In this document: positions 1-6,502 of the stretch, one piece after another
Position numbering within the stretch: the stretch's first letter is position 1
Layout of the letters: each line of letters begins with the position of its first letter
DNA from: Pseudomonas chlororaphis
GTDB lineage: Bacteria; Pseudomonadota; Gammaproteobacteria; Pseudomonadales; Pseudomonadaceae
Assembly: GCF_001921865.1 (NCBI RefSeq)
Contig: NZ_MSCT01000019.1
Span: 124,001 to 188,000, forward strand
Direction: 5' to 3'
DNA length: 64,000 nucleotides
Made by a program: the position numbers and the translations under genes
The notes under the pieces: generated by a model
What the model was told of the DNA's origin: nothing
Database searches by the model: none
The model's input: only the letters and a program-made list of their open reading frames with translations

Positions 1-342
1 TTCCACATCCAGGCCATTCTGCAACACCAGCACCTTGGCGCCTGGAGCCGCGGCGCGCAGGATTGCCGGTGCCAACTCGGCGTTGCTGGTGGTCTTGGCG
101 CCCACCAGCAGCCAGTCGCAGGGCGGCATGTCTTCGGCGCTGGCATAGGCCTGGACCGGATTCAAGGTCAGCGCGCCATGCACCGCGCTGTTGAGCTGCA
201 AGCCACGCTCGGCCACTGCCGAGAACTCGCTGCGCAACAGAAAGTGCACATCCAGTCCGGCTCGGGCCAGCAACATGCCGTAGAAACCACCGATCGCACC
301 GGTACCGATAATGCCGATTCGTGGCGTATGAACTGCTTCCAT
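1..342 (-). CDS. 2-dehydropantoate 2-reductase (PanE/ApbA-like), N-terminal part
   Basis: Only the first 114 codons lie in the window; the gene runs off the left edge. The product starts MEAVHTPRIG and has the NAD(P)-binding glycine motif GTGAIGGFYG at about residues 13-22. At the window edge it carries LQNGLDVE, matching the LQNG signature of ketopantoate reductases. The family reduces ketopantoate to pantoate for coenzyme A synthesis in the cytoplasm, but Pseudomonas carries several paralogues, so the substrate is not certain. The start at 342 overlaps the stop of the upstream thioredoxin-like gene (TGATG), so the two are probably translationally coupled. Confidence 0.8.
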   Translation of the reverse strand, partial: MEAVHTPRIGIIGTGAIGGFYGMLLARAGLDVHFLLRSEFSAVAERGLQLNSAVHGALTLNPVQAYASAEDMPPCDWLLVGAKTTSNAELAPAILRAAAPGAKVLVLQNGLDVE

Positions 343-677
343 CAAGGCAACTCCTCTGGAATTCGATTCAACGCCTGAGCCAGATGCTCGCTGAGCTCGC
401 CGGGTGTCAGGCGCGACTGTAAGGCCCCATAAAACTCGCCGTCGCGCACCACGAACAGTGCCGGCAAGTGAAATACCTGATAACGCTCGACCGCCCCGCC
501 ATTGTTCCCGGCATCGATCCAGCACAACCGCTGGACCGGCAGAGCGAACCCGGGCAACTGTTGCCTGGCCCAACGGCAACTGGCACAGCCGACGCTGGTG
601 AACACCACCAGCGAGACACCGCTCATCGCCAGCAGCCGTTGATCGATATCGAAATCAGTCAGCTCCAATTCGACCAC
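342..677 (-). CDS. thioredoxin-fold protein with CASC active site
   Basis: A short protein of about 111 residues with the redox motif VGCASCRWA in the place of the thioredoxin CxxC, followed by a cis-proline-type segment (FHLPALFVV) that supports the fold. It lacks a signal peptide, so it is probably a cytoplasmic thiol-disulfide protein; its substrate is unknown. The start is uncertain. The GTG at 677 gives a product beginning near the first beta strand (VELELTDFD) but has no clear Shine-Dalgarno. An ATG at 740 would overlap the divergent PilZ gene. It is coupled to the following reductase gene by a one-base stop/start overlap. Confidence 0.7.
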   Translation of the reverse strand: MVELELTDFDIDQRLLAMSGVSLVVFTSVGCASCRWARQQLPGFALPVQRLCWIDAGNNGGAVERYQVFHLPALFVVRDGEFYGALQSRLTPGELSEHLAQALNRIPEELP

Positions 678-693
678 TATACTGGGGGAAACA

Positions 694-1170
694 ATGTCAC
701 ATAGCCGACACTCGGAGTCCGCGTTCATGGGACGTTTCATTCCTCATCCTGACGATGTTCCGGTTGAGCTGACCCTGCGCAAGCACGCCTGCATTTCGCG
801 TCAACGGTTGCACACTATCAGCCTCGGGGGCATGGCTTGCAATTATCACCGCGCCTGGCGCCGCGGCACCGCTCTGGAAGTACGCATGCCCAGCCTCGGA
901 GAAAACGCCTGCTACAACGGCTACGTGGCCTGGTGCCTGCGCCGCAAGCGCGGCTATCTGGTGGGGATCGCCTTCATCGACGAACAGACGCTGTTTCGTG
1001 CGCGCATGAGCGAGCAGGTCTGTCAGATCGCCCGCTACTGCCATCTGCATGAACCCCAGGCCGAGCAACAGCAAATCGAAGCCCTGGCTCAACAATGGGT
1101 CGAACAGCACGCCGCCGAGTTCTCTCACGACCGGGTTCACCAGGCTTTTATGCAGCCAGCACTGGATTAA
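694..1170 (+). CDS. PilZ-domain protein (probable c-di-GMP effector)
   Basis: A 158-residue protein with the PilZ signature: arginines in LRKHACISRQR followed by TISLGGM, which fits the (D/N)xSxxG part of the c-di-GMP site with Thr in the first position. PilZ proteins bind cyclic di-GMP and act on motility, surface polysaccharide or enzyme partners. The start at 694 is preceded by a GGGGGA ribosome-binding site. An internal ATG at 727 (MGRFIPHPDD) behind CGGAG is an equally plausible start. The gene is divergent from the thioredoxin-like gene with overlapping 5' ends, and aroF follows 131 bases downstream. Its target cannot be read from sequence. Confidence 0.8.
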   Translation: MSHSRHSESAFMGRFIPHPDDVPVELTLRKHACISRQRLHTISLGGMACNYHRAWRRGTALEVRMPSLGENACYNGYVAWCLRRKRGYLVGIAFIDEQTLFRARMSEQVCQIARYCHLHEPQAEQQQIEALAQQWVEQHAAEFSHDRVHQAFMQPALD

Positions 1171-1301
1171 ACCCACCTCTGCCCATTGTCGAGCCCCGGT
1201 GTAACGCGCTAAGGTTCGGCTCCCCGACGCGCTTAAATCCGCTGTGCTCCGCCGCGCGGGGATCGCTGGCGGCCGGCACCCGTGACCTGACGAGTAACAC
1301 G

Positions 1302-2378
1302 ATGGCTGATTTACCGATCAACGACCTTAACGTCGCCTCCAACGAAACCCTGATCACTCCCGACCAGCTCAAGCGCGACATTCCGTTGAGCGACGTTGCC
1401 TTGCGCACCGTGACCAAGGGTCGCGAAGTGATCCGCAATATTCTCGATGGCACCGACCATCGCCTGTTCGTCGTCATCGGCCCTTGCTCGATCCACGACA
1501 TCAAGGCAGCCCACGAGTACGCCGAGCGCCTGAAAGTCCTGGCCGCCGAAGTCTCCGATACCCTGTATCTGGTGATGCGCGTGTACTTCGAGAAACCGCG
1601 GACTACCGTTGGCTGGAAAGGCTTGATCAACGACCCGTATCTGGACGACTCGTTCAAGATCCAGGACGGCCTGCACATCGGTCGCCAACTGCTGCTGGAC
1701 CTGGCGGAAATGGGCCTGCCGACCGCCACCGAAGCGCTCGACCCGATCTCCCCGCAGTACCTGCAGGACCTCATCAGCTGGTCGGCGATTGGCGCGCGTA
1801 CCACCGAATCCCAGACGCACCGCGAAATGGCTTCCGGCCTGTCCTCGGCGGTGGGTTTCAAGAATGGCACCGACGGCGGCCTGACCGTTGCCATCAACGC
1901 CCTGCAATCGGTTTCCAGCCCTCACCGTTTCCTCGGTATCAACCAGGAAGGCGGTGTGTCGATCGTCACGACCAAGGGCAATGCCTACGGTCACGTGGTT
2001 CTGCGCGGCGGCAACGGCAAGCCGAACTATGACTCGGTCAGCGTTGCCCTGTGCGAACAGGCACTGAGCAAGGCGAAGATCAAGCCGAACATCATGGTCG
2101 ACTGCAGCCACGCCAACTCCAACAAGGACCCGGCCCTGCAGCCTCTGGTCATGGAGAACGTGGCCAACCAGATTCTCGAAGGCAACCAGTCGATCATCGG
2201 CCTGATGGTCGAAAGCCATCTGAATTGGGGCTGCCAGGCGATTCCCAAGGACCTGGCCGAACTGCAATACGGCGTATCGATCACCGATGCCTGCATCGAC
2301 TGGGAAAGCACCGAGAAGACCCTGCGCGGCATGCACGCCAAGCTCAAGGATGTCCTGCCGAAACGGGTTCGCAGCTGA
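1302..2378 (+). CDS. aroF: class I 3-deoxy-7-phosphoheptulonate (DAHP) synthase, AroF type
   Basis: The 358-residue product condenses phosphoenolpyruvate and erythrose 4-phosphate to DAHP, the first step of the shikimate pathway. It shows the class I (AroFGH) signatures IGPCSIHD, MRVYFEKPRTT, GARTTESQTHREM and a metal-ligand segment VDCSHANSNKD near the C terminus. The N-terminal regulatory extension and core (ITPDQLKRDIPLS, TEALDPISPQYL, HRFLGINQ) resemble the tyrosine-sensitive E. coli AroF more than AroG or AroH, so tyrosine inhibition is inferred. The start at 1302 gives the usual length; an upstream in-frame extension would run through the PilZ gene. A strong hairpin terminator follows 13 bases after the stop. 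No leader peptide or convincing PhhR/TyrR box was seen upstream. Confidence 0.93.
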   Translation: MADLPINDLNVASNETLITPDQLKRDIPLSDVALRTVTKGREVIRNILDGTDHRLFVVIGPCSIHDIKAAHEYAERLKVLAAEVSDTLYLVMRVYFEKPRTTVGWKGLINDPYLDDSFKIQDGLHIGRQLLLDLAEMGLPTATEALDPISPQYLQDLISWSAIGARTTESQTHREMASGLSSAVGFKNGTDGGLTVAINALQSVSSPHRFLGINQEGGVSIVTTKGNAYGHVVLRGGNGKPNYDSVSVALCEQALSKAKIKPNIMVDCSHANSNKDPALQPLVMENVANQILEGNQSIIGLMVESHLNWGCQAIPKDLAELQYGVSITDACIDWESTEKTLRGMHAKLKDVLPKRVRS

Positions 2379-2390
2379 TCCCGTATTGCA

Positions 2391-2428
2391 CACACAAAAA
2401 CGCCGGGCCAAGCCCGGCGTTTTTGTGT
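2391..2428. terminator. bidirectional intrinsic terminator between aroF and the acetyltransferase gene
   Basis: A near-perfect inverted repeat with GC core CGCCGGGC/GCCCGGCG is flanked by A and T tracts that extend the pairing to ACACAAAAA/TTTTTGTGT. It can work for aroF on the plus strand and for the convergent acetyltransferase gene on the minus strand. Confidence 0.9.
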
Positions 2429-2438
2429 GTGTCCCCGC

Positions 2439-2720
2439 TCAGAGTTTCGCGGCGTGACGCTGATGGCGTTCCATATAGCGCTCCACGTATGAGCACGATG
2501 GAATGACTGTGTAGCCCATGCGATCAGCGTATTCCAAGGCCTGCTCGGTCAGTGCCGCGGCAATGCCACGGCCGCGCAGCGCGTTAGGTACGAACGTCCG
2601 ATAAATATCCAGGGTCTGCTTACCCAGGTCCATATAGGTCAGGTAGGCACGATGACCGTCCACATTGGTCTCGAACTGATGACCAGCCTGGTCATGGTGG
2701 ATGGACAACGCCTCGCTCAT
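2439..2720 (-). CDS. small GNAT-family N-acetyltransferase (YjdJ-like)
   Basis: A 93-residue protein of the short GNAT type (GCN5-related, single-domain YjdJ family). It carries the acetyl-CoA pyrophosphate-binding segment RGRGIAAALTEQAL (R/Q-x-x-G-x-G/A) and ends with the family's typical VIPSCSYVERYMERH. The substrate is unknown. The start at 2720 is favoured over longer versions because GAGGAG lies eight bases upstream. It converges on aroF and shares its terminator. Confidence 0.85.
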   Translation of the reverse strand: MSEALSIHHDQAGHQFETNVDGHRAYLTYMDLGKQTLDIYRTFVPNALRGRGIAAALTEQALEYADRMGYTVIPSCSYVERYMERHQRHAAKL

Positions 2721-3387
2721 CACTACTCCTCGCGGGTCTTGGATTCTGACCCCTACCTTACCGATGTTTTTCCGGCGAAGGAACAACTACTACGCCACCC
2801 CGTGCCTGTCTGGACACCGAGGAGAGCCTACCGCTCTCGCATGACCGAGCACGTTTCAGATAGTAAGCACCATTGGCGCCAATGCTCAAGGGACGCTTGT
2901 GGTTTAGCTACTGGCACCGGGCCAGTTTGTTTCCTCGAGCCTGTTCCCAATACATGCAAAGCGTTCGGTCAAATTGCTTGACGATCAACAACCTGAACAT
3001 CGCCGGATGTTGAAATTTAAGACGACCTCACCTGTTTAAAGTCACCTCAACATGGACAAAGATGCGTGAGACGCCCCACAGATTCTGAACAAAAGTGTAG
3101 ACGAATCGATATAGATGGACTTTGACCTACACTCCGCAAACGCCGTGCGAAGGGGTTCTACGACCGTTGTGGTTAACAAGCCCACCCTGAGAACAGGGCG
3201 ACAAGGTTGCATATTTTTTATACAGCACGATAAAAAGTTGCTCGAAAAAGATTCAACGCCTAGAATTTTTTTTGCTTCTTGCGCTACGTCAGTTTACTTA
3301 CTACAAGTAATGGGTAGTATGTACGCCGGCCATTTCATCACTCGGATGAGATAGCTACTTAATAGAAAGTCCTTGAAGGGGAACACG
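2721..3387. other. 667-base intergenic region upstream of oprI
   Basis: No open frame here has a ribosome-binding site and recognisable protein features. The half next to oprI is A+T-rich and holds promoter-like hexamers (3238-3266 and a weaker pair from 3207). The left half (2790-3100) contains no repeat or hairpin that I can assign. A non-coding RNA cannot be excluded. Confidence 0.5.
3238..3266 (+). promoter_or_regulatory. candidate sigma-70 promoter of oprI
   Basis: TTGCTC at 3238-3243 and TAGAAT at 3261-3266 are separated by 17 bases and followed by an A/T-rich stretch. That would give a leader of about 115 bases before the oprI start. A second, weaker pair (TTGCAT from 3207, ATAAAA from 3230) overlaps it. 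This is a pattern match only. Confidence 0.5.
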
Positions 3388-3639
3388 ATGAACAACGTTC
3401 TGAAATTCTCTGCTCTGGCTCTGGCCGCAGTTCTGGCTACCGGTTGCAGCAGCGTATCCAAAGAAACCGAAGCTCGTCTGACTGCAACTGAAGACGCAGC
3501 AGCTCGCTCCCAGGCTCGTGCAGACGAAGCCTACCGTAAAGCTGATGAAGCTCTGGCTGCTGCTCAAAAAGCACAACAGACTGCTGACGAAGCTAACGAG
3601 CGCGCTCTGCGTATGCTGGAAAAAGCTAGCCGCAAGTAA
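3388..3639 (+). CDS. oprI: major outer-membrane lipoprotein OprI (Lpp/Braun type)
   Basis: The 83-residue precursor has a lipoprotein signal peptide ending in the lipobox LATGC, so Cys20 is the lipidated residue. The mature part is an Ala/Glu-rich heptad coiled coil ending MLEKASRK, whose C-terminal lysine is the known peptidoglycan attachment point of this family. OprI trimerises and tethers the outer membrane to the cell wall. A strong Shine-Dalgarno (AAGGGGA) precedes 3388, and a canonical terminator follows within 30 bases. Codon choice is strongly biased, as expected for one of the most abundant Pseudomonas proteins. It is a monocistron, and an L,D-transpeptidase gene, the enzyme class that can attach such lipoproteins, lies immediately downstream on the other strand. 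Confidence 0.97.
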   Translation: MNNVLKFSALALAAVLATGCSSVSKETEARLTATEDAAARSQARADEAYRKADEALAAAQKAQQTADEANERALRMLEKASRK

Positions 3640-3662
3640 TAGTCCTTCGGGATTGTTATCGA

Positions 3663-3692
3663 AGCCGACCCATTTATTGGGTCGGCTTTTTT
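3663..3692 (+). terminator. intrinsic terminator of oprI
   Basis: The stem GCCGACCCA/TGGGTCGGC has a five-base loop and is followed by TTTTTTA. It lies 24 bases after the oprI stop. Confidence 0.92.
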
Positions 3693-3713
3693 ATTGCCTG
3701 CTTTTCTTCCGGC

Positions 3714-3752
3714 AATAAAAAACCCGTCGACGCCCTGGAGCCTCGACGGGTT
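3714..3752 (-). terminator. intrinsic terminator of the L,D-transpeptidase gene
   Basis: The arms AACCCGTCGA and TCGACGGGTT (3721-3730 and 3743-3752) are followed on the minus strand by a T-rich tail. It lies just past the stop at 3766. Confidence 0.88.
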
Positions 3753-3765
3753 GCTGTTCCAGCTG

Positions 3766-4734
3766 TTACTGCTGCATATCGATAGGCAGCGCCGACACCA
3801 CCGGTGCATTGGTCGGCACGGCAATTTCTACCGGCAAGCCGTCTTCCGCCGCCACAACGTCGCGCACCACATCCCAGTTCATTCGCAGGTTATTGGCCAA
3901 GTCTTCACGCTTGAGCAAAGCGTTGATCACCGCCGTGTGTTTGTCGACAACCGACGGGTTGCCTTTGTCGTCCAGCGGCGTGTGGGCTTCCAGATAGACC
4001 TTGCCAGCGCTGATACCGAACTTGTACGGATCGTTGAGGATCCGCACCGATGTTCCCACCGGCACCATGCTCGCCATTTCCAGGACGTTGTTGTTGAACA
4101 TCCGGAAGCAGCCGTGACTGGTACGCATGCCGATACCGAACTTCTTGTTCGAGCCGTGGATCAGGTAGCCCGGAGTCCCCAGGGTGAACTTGAAGGGCCC
4201 CAAGGGGTTGTCAGGTCCTGCCGGAACGACGTTTGGTAATGGATCGCCGTCAGCCGCGTGCTCGGCCTTGATCGAGGCCGGCGGCGTCCAGGTCGGATTC
4301 GGGGTCTTCGCGACAATGCTGGTATGGGCAATCGGCGACCCCCACCCCTCACGGCCAATACCCAGCGGGAAGGTGTACACCACGTTCCGCCCTTTCGGGT
4401 AGTAGTACAGGCGGTATTCGGCCAGGTTGATCACGATGCCTTCGCGAGGCCCTGGCGGCAGGATGAAGCGCGTCGGCAACACCACTTCGGTACCGGCGCC
4501 CGGCAACCATGGGTCGACGCCCGGGTTGGCCGCGACCATCTCGTAGTAACCCAGGTCGTAGGTCGTCCCCAGGTCGGCGAAGGTGTCTTCGTACTTGGCC
4601 TTGATCACCTGCACCTGGCCGACGATATCTTCGCCCGGCGGAGGGAGAGGCAGTTCCAATGCGGCAACGGGGCCAGCCACACAGAGTGCGGCAAGCGTCA
4701 GGCAGCGGGTAACGACAGGAAAGCGCGGCAACAT
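3766..4734 (-). CDS. periplasmic L,D-transpeptidase (YkuD family, ErfK/YbiS-like)
   Basis: A 322-residue protein with an N-terminal signal peptide (MLPRFPVVTRCLTLAALCV), a short LysM-like stretch (YDLGYYEMVAANPG) and a YkuD catalytic domain at roughly residues 95-230. The active-site signature is complete: HGSNKKFGIG followed by TSHGCFRM with the nucleophilic cysteine. Such enzymes make 3-3 peptidoglycan cross-links or attach Braun-type lipoproteins; the neighbouring oprI suggests the latter, by inference. The start at 4734 follows GAAGGA at a good distance. An ATG at 4752 has no ribosome-binding site. Confidence 0.9.
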   Translation of the reverse strand: MLPRFPVVTRCLTLAALCVAGPVAALELPLPPPGEDIVGQVQVIKAKYEDTFADLGTTYDLGYYEMVAANPGVDPWLPGAGTEVVLPTRFILPPGPREGIVINLAEYRLYYYPKGRNVVYTFPLGIGREGWGSPIAHTSIVAKTPNPTWTPPASIKAEHAADGDPLPNVVPAGPDNPLGPFKFTLGTPGYLIHGSNKKFGIGMRTSHGCFRMFNNNVLEMASMVPVGTSVRILNDPYKFGISAGKVYLEAHTPLDDKGNPSVVDKHTAVINALLKREDLANNLRMNWDVVRDVVAAEDGLPVEIAVPTNAPVVSALPIDMQQ

Positions 4735-4852
4735 CCGGAAAATCCTTCGCATGATCAACGAGTGAAAAAGTGATTGTACACCCGCCCCCGCGGCTGCGGG
4801 AGCGACAGCTGCGCCAGCGCAAGGAAGCGGGTCAGGGCAGAAACTTGCGGTC

Positions 4853-5146
4853 TTACAGCTCGAAACGCAACTCTGGCCAGATCGGTGGCGTGCCACGCTT
4901 CTGCGATTCGAGGATCGCCCGACACAACGGGCACAGACGCTGATCCTGAAAAATGGTCCGGTCGACGCTCGACCAGCGTGGTTGTGCAGGCAGCAAGGTG
5001 CCGCACAACGTGCGATCGGCAGACCCGCCCAACTCCAGTTGACGCGTCACCAGATGCACCCGGACTTCCTGGCAGGCGAACAGATCCAGCTGCTCGTCAG
5101 GCTCGATCAGTTGGTAGGCAAACAGGGACCAGGCGGGACGCGGCAT
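4853..5146 (-). CDS. conserved hypothetical protein with a CxxC pair
   Basis: A 97-residue protein without signal peptide or membrane segment. It has a C-terminal LCPLCRAIL pair and a further cysteine (RTLCGTLL), which could bind a metal. I do not recognise the family. The start at 5146 follows TTTGGAG. It sits between tesA and the L,D-transpeptidase gene, all on the minus strand. Confidence 0.65.
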   Translation of the reverse strand: MPRPAWSLFAYQLIEPDEQLDLFACQEVRVHLVTRQLELGGSADRTLCGTLLPAQPRWSSVDRTIFQDQRLCPLCRAILESQKRGTPPIWPELRFEL

Positions 5147-5202
5147 CGGGGGCTCCAAATCGGGGGCGCCACATTAGCCGAAACACTGCCGGTAGAAAAG
5201 CG

Positions 5203-5808
5203 TCAAAGCAGCGGTTTTAGCGTCGGCCAGACATTTTCCAGCAACTGGCCCTGAGCACTGGCCGCGGGGTGGATGCCATCGGCCTGCATCAGCTCGGGAT
5301 GGCCGCCAACGCCCTGCAGAAAAAATGGTACCAAGGCGACATTTTTTTCGTTGGCGAGCGTGCTGTACACCTCGGCGAACGCCTTGGTATAGCGCACGCC
5401 GTAATTGGGCGGCAGTTGCATGCCAAGCAGCAACACCTTGGCGCCGCTGGCCCTGGAGCTGTCGATCATCGAAGCAAGATTTTGTTGCAATTGCGTGGGC
5501 AACTGCCCGCGCAGGCCATCGTTGCCTCCCAACTCGAGAATCACCAGCTCCGGCTTATGCTCTGCAAGCAGCGCCGGCAGCCGCGCCTGGCCTCCTGCGC
5601 TGGTATCTCCGCTGATGGAAGCATTGATCACCTTATCGTTGAAACCTTCGCTCTTGAGCCGCTGTTCAAGCAAGGCCACCCAACCCTGCCGGGTATCCAG
5701 GCCGAAAGCGGCGCTGATACTATCGCCAACGATCAGGACTGTACCCGCCGCTGCGTTCTGGGCCATGCACATCAGGGCCAGGCCAGCACTCAAAAACCAC
5801 ACACGCAT
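5203..5808 (-). CDS. tesA: periplasmic arylesterase/thioesterase/lysophospholipase TesA (SGNH family)
   Basis: A 201-residue secreted SGNH hydrolase. The signal peptide (MRVWFLSAGLALMCMAQNAAA) is followed by block I VGDSISAAFG with the catalytic serine, block III ELGGNDGLRG with the oxyanion Asn, and block V DGIHPAASAQG with the Asp-His pair. TesA hydrolyses acyl-CoA, ester and lysophospholipid substrates in the periplasm. The start at 5808 has GGAGA six bases upstream; an in-frame ATG at 5820 overlaps the divergent ABC gene. The tesA/ybbA/ybbP arrangement is conserved in many gamma-proteobacteria. Confidence 0.92.
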   Translation of the reverse strand: MRVWFLSAGLALMCMAQNAAAGTVLIVGDSISAAFGLDTRQGWVALLEQRLKSEGFNDKVINASISGDTSAGGQARLPALLAEHKPELVILELGGNDGLRGQLPTQLQQNLASMIDSSRASGAKVLLLGMQLPPNYGVRYTKAFAEVYSTLANEKNVALVPFFLQGVGGHPELMQADGIHPAASAQGQLLENVWPTLKPLL

Positions 5809-5818
5809 CGGATTCTCC

Positions 5819-6502
5819 ATGGGCGCAAGCATTCTCACTGCGCGGAACCTTAGCAAAGTGGTTCCCAGCGCGGAAGGTGAACTGACCATCCTGCACGAAC
5901 TCAGCCTGGAACTGAACAAGGGCGACAGCCTGGCCATCGTCGGTAGTTCCGGCTCCGGAAAATCGACCCTGCTCGGTCTGCTGGCCGGGCTCGACCTGCC
6001 CAGTAATGGCGACGTCATCCTGGCCGGTCACACCCTGAACACGCTGGACGAAGACCAGCGTGCCCGAGTCCGCGCAGAGCACGTAGGCTTCGTGTTCCAG
6101 TCGTTCCAACTGCTCGACAGCCTCAACGCCCTGGAAAACGTCATGCTGCCCATGGAGCTGGATGGCCGCCGCGATGCCCGCGAGCGGGCCACGGAACTGC
6201 TCCAGCGGGTAGGACTCGGGCAACGCCTGAGCCACTCGCCCCGCCAGCTCTCCGGTGGCGAACAACAGCGGGTAGCCATCGCCCGCGCCTTCGCTGCCGA
6301 GCCGGATGTACTGTTCGCCGACGAACCGACCGGCAACCTCGACAGCCACACCGGCGAGCGCATCAGCGACCTGTTGTTCGAACTGAACAAGGAAAGCGGC
6401 ACGACCCTGGTCCTGGTCACTCACGACGAACGCCTGGCCCATCGTTGCCGGCGCCTGATCCGCCTCGAAGCCGGCCTGCTGGTCGCCCCCCTGGAGCCTT
6501 GA
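5819..6502 (+). CDS. ABC transporter ATP-binding protein (YbbA/LolD-like)
   Basis: A 227-residue ATPase with Walker A GSSGSGKST, Q-loop region GFVFQSFQLLD, signature LSGGEQQR, Walker B VLFADEPTG and switch histidine LVTHDE. It belongs to the MacB/LolD/YbbA group that works with FtsX-type permeases. The permease gene follows with a one-base stop/start overlap (TGATG), so both form one transporter in the inner membrane. The substrate is unknown. The start at 5819 overlaps the alternative tesA start on the other strand, so the divergent promoters must lie within the other gene's 5' end. Confidence 0.9.
   Translation: MGASILTARNLSKVVPSAEGELTILHELSLELNKGDSLAIVGSSGSGKSTLLGLLAGLDLPSNGDVILAGHTLNTLDEDQRARVRAEHVGFVFQSFQLLDSLNALENVMLPMELDGRRDARERATELLQRVGLGQRLSHSPRQLSGGEQQRVAIARAFAAEPDVLFADEPTGNLDSHTGERISDLLFELNKESGTTLVLVTHDERLAHRCRRLIRLEAGLLVAPLEP

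Noticed and set aside
1095..1301. 69-codon upstream extension of AroF
   Set aside because: It would overlap the PilZ gene in another frame and adds residues not found in class I DAHP synthases; ATG 1302 gives the normal length.
1171..1301. Leader peptide or TyrR/PhhR box before aroF
   Set aside because: No run of aromatic codons in a short frame and no TGTAAA-N6-TTTACA palindrome were found.
5405..5818. Extended N terminus of the ABC ATPase reaching back to 5405
   Set aside because: It runs antisense through tesA; the ATPase family begins near residue 1 of the 5819 start.
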